Source: CAWEHU01 sp963808965 (GTDB taxonomy: Bacteria > Pseudomonadota > Alphaproteobacteria > Acetobacterales > Acetobacteraceae). From it: a stretch of DNA of 64,000 nucleotides. Positions 56,098 through 64,000 of the stretch are shown here, in pieces; within the stretch, counting starts at the first letter, position 1; each line of letters opens with the position of its first letter. The notes below the pieces were generated by a model. It saw only the letters and a program-made list of their open reading frames with translations, did not search any database and was not told the DNA's origin. The stretch spans positions 124,001 to 188,000 of the forward strand of contig CAWEHU010000012.1 of the NCBI GenBank assembly GCA_963808965.1, written 5' to 3'. Made by a program: the position numbers and the translations under genes.

Positions 56098-57639
56098 ATG
56101 TCCGACGCCCCTGCCGAAATCGCCCGCCGCCGCACCTTTGCTATCATTTCCCACCCCGATGCGGGCAAAACCACGCTCACCGAGCGGTTGCTGCGCGCGG
56201 GCGGCGCGATCCAACTCGCGGGCAATGTGCGGGCAAAGGGGGAGCGGCGCCGCACCCGATCCGACTGGATGGGCATCGAGCGCGAGCGCGGCATCTCCGT
56301 CGTCACGTCCGTCATGACGTTCGAGCATGCGGGCTGCGTGTTCAATCTGCTCGACACGCCGGGTCACGAGGATTTTTCGGAAGACACGTACCGCACCCTC
56401 ACCGCGGTCGATTCGGCCGTCATGGTGATCGACGCGGCCAAGGGTATCGAGAGCCGGACGCGCAAGTTGTTCGAAATCTGCCGCCTTCGCGACATTCCGA
56501 TCGTGACCTTCATCAACAAGATGGATCGCGAGAGCCGCGACCCAATCGAGTTGCTCGACGAGATCGCGAGCACGCTCGCGCTGGACACGGCGCCGGTGAC
56601 CTGGCCCGTCGGGCGGGCGGCCGACTTTCTCGGCACCTACGACCTGCGCACGCGCTCGCTGCGGCTCACGCAAGAGGTCGCGCAATCGGATCCACGGATG
56701 CTGACGCTGGCCGACGAGATTGATCTGGTGCGCGCCGCGCTTCCCCCCTTCGAGACCGAGTCCTTCGCCGCCGGTCATTTGACCCCCGTGTTCTTCGGCA
56801 GCGCTATCAAGGAGATCGGGGTCTCGGACCTGCTAGACGCGCTCGCCGCCTTCGGTCCCGCACCACGCGCGCAGCCCGCGGACCGGCGCGTGGTGGAGGC
56901 GACCGAGCCCGGCCTCACCGCGCTCGTGTTCAAGATCCAGGCAAACATGGACCCGAATCACCGGGATCGCATCGCCTTCGCCCGCGTCTGCTCAGGGCGG
57001 CTTGCGCGCGGGATGCGGCTTAAGCAGGTGCGCACCGGCAAGCTGATCCCGCTGCACGCCCCGCAATTCTTCTTCGCCCGAGAGCGGGAGCTGGCCGAGG
57101 AAGCCTTCGCGGGAGATGTGGTCGGCATTCCCAATCACGGCACATTACGGATCGGCGACACGCTGACCGACGGCGACGACATCAATTTCGTCGGCGTGCC
57201 CTATTTCGCCCCCGAGATCCTGCGCCGCGTGCGGCTTGACGATGCAATGAAGGCGAAGAAGCTGCGTCAGGCTTTGCAGGAACTCGCGGAGGAGGGCGTC
57301 GTGCAGCTCTTTCGTCCGCAGGATGGGGCGCCGCCGCTGGTCGGGGTCGTGGGGACGTTGCAGCTCGACGTGTTGCAGGCGCGGCTTGCGGGGGAGTATG
57401 GCGTGGCGATCGGTTTTGAATTGAGCCCCTTCGCGCTGGCCCGATGGATCTCGAGCGACGACCGGGCGGCGCTCGCCAAGTTCATCGCCGATAACCGGAG
57501 TGCGATGGCCGATGATGTGGATGGTGATCCGGTGTTCCTCGCTACCTCGCCGTTCATGATGCGTCGGATCGCGGAGCTCAATCCCGCGCTCGGCTTTCGC
57601 GACATCAAGGACATCAGGGCAGAGAAGGTGGCGGCCTAA
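56098..57639 (+). CDS. prfC: Peptide chain release factor 3
   Basis: 513-residue GTPase that recycles RF1/RF2. G1 ISHPDAGKTTLTERLL; MGIERERGISVVTSVMTFE; DTPGHEDFSEDTYRTL; NKMDRESRDPIELLD. The DFSEDTYRT segment distinguishes RF3 from EF-G. Length is normal. It lies 66 bp after the coiled-coil gene and 181 bp before convergent gltX. Confidence 0.96.
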   Translation: MSDAPAEIARRRTFAIISHPDAGKTTLTERLLRAGGAIQLAGNVRAKGERRRTRSDWMGIERERGISVVTSVMTFEHAGCVFNLLDTPGHEDFSEDTYRTLTAVDSAVMVIDAAKGIESRTRKLFEICRLRDIPIVTFINKMDRESRDPIELLDEIASTLALDTAPVTWPVGRAADFLGTYDLRTRSLRLTQEVAQSDPRMLTLADEIDLVRAALPPFETESFAAGHLTPVFFGSAIKEIGVSDLLDALAAFGPAPRAQPADRRVVEATEPGLTALVFKIQANMDPNHRDRIAFARVCSGRLARGMRLKQVRTGKLIPLHAPQFFFARERELAEEAFAGDVVGIPNHGTLRIGDTLTDGDDINFVGVPYFAPEILRRVRLDDAMKAKKLRQALQELAEEGVVQLFRPQDGAPPLVGVVGTLQLDVLQARLAGEYGVAIGFELSPFALARWISSDDRAALAKFIADNRSAMADDVDGDPVFLATSPFMMRRIAELNPALGFRDIKDIRAEKVAA

Positions 57640-57820
57640 TCGCGGCCGCACGGCCCGCGAGGTCTTGCGCGCCTAAGGATGCTTGTCCGATCGACCGCCA
57701 CAACTGTGGATCACATGCGTGCTCTTGCGCCGGGAAGGCGTGCTCGTGAACCACAACGGGGCGCTCGCAACCGAGCAATCGGGACGCGGGCGGCCGATCT
57801 CTCCTCCTCGTACGAGCCCC

Positions 57821-59156
57821 TCAAGCCGCCGCGACGTGCAGTCGGTTCGCGACCCGCGCGCGGCCCATCAGCGGCAACAGGGCCCGCAGCTCCGGGCCGT
57901 TCTCCTCTCCGGTGAGCGCCAGCCGTAACGGGTGAAACAACGCGCGGCCTTTGCGCCCCGTCTCTCGCTTCAGCGCCTCGGTCCACGCCCTCCAAACGTC
58001 GCTGTCCCACGGCTCGGGCGGTAGAAAGTCGAGCGCGATGCCAAGGAACTCCGCCTCGCCTTCGATCACCGGAGGCACGATGCTTCCGGCGACCACGTCC
58101 CACCAGCCGCGTGCCTCGCTGAGCAGATCGAGGTTGCCCCGCACCGCGAGCCAGAACGCCTCGGTGGCGCCGCTCGGCAGACGATCGGCGACTGCCGCAT
58201 ACGGCAAGCCGTGCAGCACGCGCCGGTTCAGCGCGAGCAGTTGGCTTATATCGAACCGTGCAGCCGACTTCGAGAAGTGCGAGAGCTCGAAGCTCTCCGC
58301 GAGCGCCTCGAGTGGCAGCGGCTCCGGATCGTCCGACGAGCCGAGACGCGCGAGATACGCGACCAGCGCACGCGGCTCGACGCCGTCATTCCGGAGGCTG
58401 CGCAAGGTTAGGCTATCGAGCCGCTTGGAAAGCTTCCCGCCCCCGGTATCGGTCAGCAGCGGCAGATGCGCGAATCCGATCCGCGACGGATCGGCCCCGA
58501 GCGCTGCGAACAAATCGAGCTGCACGCCCGTATTGGTGATGTGGTCCTCGCCGCGGATCACGTGCGTGATGCCGGTTTCGATGTCGTCCACCACGGAGGT
58601 GAACGTGTAGAGCGGTGTTTCGTCGGCGCGGATCAGCACCGGATCGGACACCGACGGCAGTCTCACCTCACGCGTTCCGCCGACCAAATCCTGCCACGCA
58701 ACCGTTCGATCCGAGAGCAGAAAACGCCAGTAGGGGCGCTTGCCGCCGGCCTCCGCGGCCGCGCGTTGCTCCACCGTCAAGTTCAGCATGGCGCGATCGT
58801 AGACCGGAGGCTTCCCGCGCCGTATGCGCATCTCGCGTTTCACCCGCAGCTCTTCCTCGCTCTCGAAGCAAGGATAGAGCCGTCCCGCCCGCCTCAGCCG
58901 CTCGGCCGCGTCTTCGTATCTTTCGAGCCGATCGGACTGATGAAACTCCTCCGCCCAGGAGATGCCGAGCCAGCCCAGATCGCTCCGTATCGCGTGCGCC
59001 AACTCCGGCTTGGAACGCTCGCGATCGGTATCGTCGAACCGCAAGAGAAACTGCCCGCCGCTGTGGTGCGCGAATAGGAAGTTCGCGAGCGCGACGCGGG
59101 CATTCCCGACATGAAGAAGACCCGTTGGAACTCGGGGCGAACCGCACTCTGGTCAT
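57821..59156 (-). CDS. gltX: Glutamyl-tRNA synthetase, frameshift near 59130
   Basis: Class I synthetase. The ATG at 59156 gives MTRVRFAPS; removing one T from the pair near 59130 then gives PTGLLHVGNARVALANFLF with the HIGH-like signature, followed by FRFDDTD-type LRFDDTDRERS. KMSKS is GGKLSKRLDSL. Corrected length is 444 residues, exact. Alphaproteobacteria often have two GltX proteins, one of which misacylates tRNA-Gln; which this is cannot be told here. The lesion is probably a consensus error. Confidence 0.92.
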
Positions 59157-59176
59157 ATGGCGCGCTGGAGCCGGAC

Positions 59177-59590
59177 TCATCGGTCCGGTTCCGTCTCCCC
59201 CGCACGCCTTGGATCGAGCGCACGCCAGTCCCGGTCCTCTTCTCCGCCCGCACGATCGGCGAAGTCGCCAAGTTCCGTGGCGCTCCGCCATGCGGCGTCG
59301 CCGGCGTCGATCACCTCGGCATCTTCGCCATAGGCGAACCAAGCTTGCAGAACGTCCCTCGGCGCCATACCGGAGACGCGACAGCGGTCGACCGAGTCGC
59401 GCACGTAGCGGCGAGCGAAAGCGTTGGCCTGCATCAAGGTCGGAAAGCCGCCCACCACCTCCACCACGTTGTCGTCGGACGGAGCAGACAGGTCGAGGAT
59501 CCGGACACGCCAGCCGCCCTCGGGCGCGAACAGGTCGCTCACGCCTGGAAGACCGAAATGCCTGCAATAAGGCGGGGCAGCAGCACCCAT
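59177..59590 (-). CDS. Hypothetical protein (137 aa)
   Basis: Unrecognised acidic cytoplasmic protein. The best conserved-looking part is WRVRILDLSAPSDDNVVEVV followed by FPTLMQANAFARRYVRDSVD, a small alpha/beta pattern in which a residue range reads like a short sequence-tag or ferredoxin-like fold. Three cysteines are in the first half. It lies 21 bp upstream of gltX on the same strand, so co-transcription is likely. Confidence 0.6.
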   Translation of the reverse strand: MGAAAPPYCRHFGLPGVSDLFAPEGGWRVRILDLSAPSDDNVVEVVGGFPTLMQANAFARRYVRDSVDRCRVSGMAPRDVLQAWFAYGEDAEVIDAGDAAWRSATELGDFADRAGGEEDRDWRALDPRRAGETEPDR

Positions 59591-59668
59591 ATGGGAATCA
59601 TTGCCTCAAACTAGGCAACTGACCGCCGCAAAGCAAACCGAACGGCGTTCCTCCGTGTGGCCGCACGT

Positions 59669-60838
59669 TCAGGGCTCTTGCGTTCCCTCACGGCGATCCG
59701 AGCGCAGCAGGAACTCACGGCCGACCTTCACGCGCGGTACACCGTCATATTCGACGATATCCGCCGTGGCGTACGTCTCGGACCAGGCCTCGGGAATGAA
59801 GCTGCCAGTTCCGACCACGTCGATGGGCGCGCGCGCGTCCGCCATCACGCGGCATTTATCCACGCCAAAACCGGACGAGGCGACGATGCGCACCCGCGGA
59901 TACCCGGCCTCCTCCAGCGCCTCGCGCATTCTCCAAACGGCTGCCGCGGAAACGCCGGTACCGACAAGATAGCGCAGTTCGGCATCGCTTCGGTATCGCC
60001 GGATCGCGCCGGGCGCGTGCCGCTCTAGTGCGGCGTAGCTCTCCGCGGGATTAAGTCCTTCGAGGAATCGGCCACCATGTGTATCGAGGCGGACGGATAA
60101 TCTTCCCGCTGCGGCGAGCTCGGGAAACCGCGCGCAGACCGCGAGCCCATCCGTGATCTCACGGCCGAAATAGTCGGTCAGCACCGTCAGATTGTCGCTC
60201 GGGAAGGTCTCGTGGAACATCTCCGCGGCGCGCACGGTGGAGCCCGCGTAGCCGATCAGCGAGTGCGGCATGGTACCGACGCCGCGAGTCGCACCGAACC
60301 AGTGCGCCGTCGCTTGCGTGGCGCTGCCGACAAAGCCTTTGGCCCCTTCTTTCCGGGCCGCCGCGCTGCCTACCGACGCGCCGTACAACATCATGTCCTG
60401 CATCTCGGCGCCGGCGCAGTGCCGCGCGTCCATTGCGAGGAACTCAATCCTCGGCAAAGCAAGACACATCTGATAGGCGTTGTGCGCGGCCACGCAGGCA
60501 GGGCCGAGCTTCTGCAGCATGATGGTCTCGAGTTCCGACAGCTTGACCAAGCTGCCGCGGATGTAGACGATCGGCTCGCCGGCGCCGACCCAGCTTCCCT
60601 CCGGATAGTTCACCTGAAAGTCGAACCGCGTGCTGCGTGCCTCGGCAACGGCGTGCAGCCATTCGAGCATGAGCCGCGGGGCCGAGATCACAGGGCGCCG
60701 CAGGAACACCGCGTACGTCACGCGCCTGTCCCCGAAGCGTGCGACCACCTCCTTGGTCCGATTGAAGTAGCTGTCCGTCCGCGCGGCGATATCGGCCGCC
60801 AGATCGGGACCGCCAATCTCCCCTCGGGAGGTGCTCAC
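59669..60838 (-). CDS. Nicotinate phosphoribosyltransferase family protein
   Basis: 389-residue NAPRTase/QPRTase-fold enzyme, GTG start at 60838. It begins with [20 protein letters not shown]. Other landmarks are LDARH-type [52 protein letters not shown] and [10 protein letters not shown]. It would salvage nicotinate to nicotinate mononucleotide using PRPP. It is shorter than enterobacterial PncB and belongs to the PncB2-like branch. It starts eight bases after the DAHP synthase stop. The window thus has both de novo (nadABC) and salvage NAD routes. Confidence 0.85.
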   Translation of the reverse strand: MSTSRGEIGGPDLAADIAARTDSYFNRTKEVVARFGDRRVTYAVFLRRPVISAPRLMLEWLHAVAEARSTRFDFQVNYPEGSWVGAGEPIVYIRGSLVKLSELETIMLQKLGPACVAAHNAYQMCLALPRIEFLAMDARHCAGAEMQDMMLYGASVGSAAARKEGAKGFVGSATQATAHWFGATRGVGTMPHSLIGYAGSTVRAAEMFHETFPSDNLTVLTDYFGREITDGLAVCARFPELAAAGRLSVRLDTHGGRFLEGLNPAESYAALERHAPGAIRRYRSDAELRYLVGTGVSAAAVWRMREALEEAGYPRVRIVASSGFGVDKCRVMADARAPIDVVGTGSFIPEAWSETYATADIVEYDGVPRVKVGREFLLRSDRREGTQEP

Positions 60839-60845
60839 AGGACGC

Positions 60846-62257
<1,412 letters not shown>

Positions 62258-62434
62258 CGCGGGTTCCTCATCCACCGCCCTCCAAAGGCGACCGGGTTGT
62301 TACCACCGAAGCGCGCGCCCGCGCTACTCGGCTGAGGTCGCGCGCGTTTCGCATTTGCCGAACAGGTCTGGGCTGCGCTCAAATGAGGGGTGGCGGCTGG
62401 CAACGCTGCACCGCCCCGCCCCGGAGCCTACATC

Positions 62435-64000
62435 ATGTCCGATCCTCAGGGCCTCGATCGTGGACTGACGAACTATGGCGACCCCGCGTTCGCCCGCTTC
62501 TTGCGCCGGTCCTTTGCCCGCTCCATGGGTCTCTCTTCCGAACTGCTGGACAAGCCCGTCGTCGGCATCGCGGTCTCGCCAAGCGAGTTCAACAACTGCC
62601 ACAGATACATGCCCGAACTCGCGGAAGCCGTCGCGCGCGGCGTACTCGCGGCGGGGGCGCTGCCGCGCATTTTCCCGACCATTTCGCTCGGCGAGGTGTT
62701 CCTCAATCCGACCAGCATGATGTTCCGCAACCTGATGTCGATGGACGTGGAGGAGATGATCCGCGCCCAACCGATGGACGCGGTCGTGCTGATCGGCGGC
62801 TGCGACAAAACCGTGCCGGCGCAGCTGATGGGGGCCGCTTCCGCCCGCCGGCCAGCGATCCAGTTGGTGACAGGCCCCATGAGCACCGGCCGGCACCGTG
62901 GCCAACGGCTCGGCGCCTGCACCGATTGCCGGAGTTTCTGGGCCAAGTATCGCGCGGCCTCCATCGAACTCGGACGAGATCGAAGCGGTTGAAGGCCGGC
63001 TGGCGGTCACGGCCGGCACCTGCGCCGTCATGGGCACGGCGAGCACGATGGCTTGTCTCGCCGAGGCCCTCGGCATGTCTCTGCCGGGAACGGCCGCGAT
63101 CCCGGCCGTCAACGCGGCGCGGCTGGTCGCGGCCGAGGAGACAGGAAAGACAGCGGTTCAGCTGATACGCAGGCCGATTACGCCCGAGCAGGTCATCACG
63201 CTCGAATCCATCGAAAATGCGTTCCGGCTGCTGATGGCGCTGGGCGGATCGACGAACGCCGTCGTTCACTTGGCGGCGATCGCGGGACGGGTCGGCGTCG
63301 CCCTCTCGCTCGACCGCATCAACGAACTATCGGACGAGACCCCGGTGCTGGTGGACCTCAAGCCCGTGGGGGAAGGCTACATGGAGGACTTTCATACAGC
63401 CGGTGGGGTCCCGGCCGTGCTGCGCGAACTCCGTTCCCTCCTTCATCTCGATTGCATCGGCGTGGATGGCCTCACGCTGGGGGAACGGCTTGCCCGTCCG
63501 ATCGAGTGGGTGGATCGCGCGGTCATACGGGCGTTCGCGGAGCCGGTCTCACCTGTCGGCGGCCTCATCGCCCTGAAGGGGACACTCGCTCCGGACGGCG
63601 CGATCCTGAAACGCGCCGCCGCCACCCCGTCGCTGTTCGAGTTCGAAGGCCGTGCCGTCGTGTTCGAGAGCCTTGAGGATCTGAGTGCCCGCATCGATGA
63701 TCCGGATCTGGATGTGCTTCCGACCGACGTGCTGGTGCTGAAGAATGCCGGGCCGCACGCCGCGGGAATGCCCGAGGCCGGCTATTTGCCGATCCCCGGT
63801 AAGCTGGCCCGCGCGGGAGTTAAGGACATGGTGCGCATTTCGGATGCTCGCATGAGCGGCACGGCTTATGGCACCATCGTCCTGCACACCGCACCCGAGG
63901 CCGCGGCCGGCGGCCCGTTGGCGGTGGTGCGGAACGGGGACCGTATCGCGCTCTCGGTTCAGAAAAAGCGAATCGATCTTCTCGTGGACGAGAACGAGAT
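62435..64000 (+). CDS. IlvD/Edd family dehydratase, sugar-acid type (frameshift near 62970; 3' end outside window)
   Basis: Fe-S dehydratase of the IlvD/Edd family. Segments NNCHRYMPELAEAV, GGCDKTVPAQLMGAASARRP and CTDCRSFWAKYRAASIE carry the cluster cysteines. The CTDCR form is typical of pentonate/hexonate dehydratases rather than dihydroxyacid dehydratase IlvD. An extra C near 62970 breaks the frame; corrected, it continues SDEIEAVEGRLAVTAGTCAV and stays open to the window end. Further signatures are GGSTNAVVHLAAIAGR and RISDARMSGTAYGT. Likely substrate is an aldonic acid; exact identity is unknown. Confidence 0.85.

Noticed and set aside
57683..57928. Short plus-strand open frame between prfC and gltX
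   Set aside because: Looks natural for about 30 residues only, then runs antisense into the gltX C-terminus; no supported start.

Overview
The window is GC-rich, densely coded bacterial chromosome. Gene content and order point to an alphaproteobacterium, probably of the Rhodospirillales/Acetobacterales type. The evidence is the aroE-coaE-dnaQ run, a NadQ-type Nudix regulator beside nadABC, a class II DAHP synthase, and a tricarballylate (tcuABC) cluster. This placement is inference from gene content; there is no rRNA in the window. I saw no tRNA, CRISPR array, insertion sequence or prophage.

Layout. 1-3.7 kb: dadA (cut by the window edge), alr, surE and a DsbA-like oxidoreductase, all on the minus strand. 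3.7-10.2 kb: a Fap-like functional-amyloid export locus. It holds an outer-membrane barrel with an N-terminal coiled coil, two or three Asn/Thr/Gln-rich secreted proteins, a secreted C39 cysteine peptidase, a putative lipoprotein and a dedicated sigma-54 activator. 11-15.6 kb: D-tartrate dehydratase, an orphan peptide-type binding protein, a flavin monooxygenase and a YciI protein. 15.7-21.8 kb: two tiny genes, a VWA-like protein, tcuABC and a binding protein. 21.8-27.6 kb: hybrid histidine kinase, dnaQ, coaE, aroE, a stomatin-like protein and a ModE-like regulator. 27.7-31.3 kb: modA, a modB-modC fusion, and two tandem paralogous small secreted proteins. 31.3-41.6 kb: dctA, DUF6314, bioY, nadC/nadB/nadA with the regulator nadQ, ppx, HIT, hisE and hisF. 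41.9-50.6 kb: succinate-semialdehyde dehydrogenase, glutathione reductase, msrA, a DUF1501/DUF1800 pair and EF-G. 50.7-64 kb: Nramp-like transporter, cysS, DUF305, TrmJ, rpsD, prfC, gltX, a nicotinate phosphoribosyltransferase-like enzyme, class II DAHP synthase, and an IlvD/Edd dehydratase cut by the right edge.

The most striking system is 4-10.2 kb. Four copies of a motif N-T-[G/A]-x5-Q occur across three adjacent secreted proteins, next to a C39 peptidase and a coiled-coil barrel. This is the part list of Pseudomonas Fap amyloid secretion, in a different gene order. The 434 bp in front of the minus-strand operon has the full layout of a sigma-54 promoter: a -24/-12 element, an IHF-like site, and a triple GATACAGT enhancer. 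The gene just upstream encodes a sigma-54 activator (AAA+ with GAFTGA loop and Fis-type HTH) that lacks a sensory domain.

A second theme is quality. At least nine genes, including the normally essential cysS and gltX, carry isolated one-base frameshifts, mostly in short homopolymers. In every complete case, correcting them gives a full-length protein with an exact codon count. I annotate these as single genes with a frameshift and suspect consensus errors rather than mass pseudogenisation.
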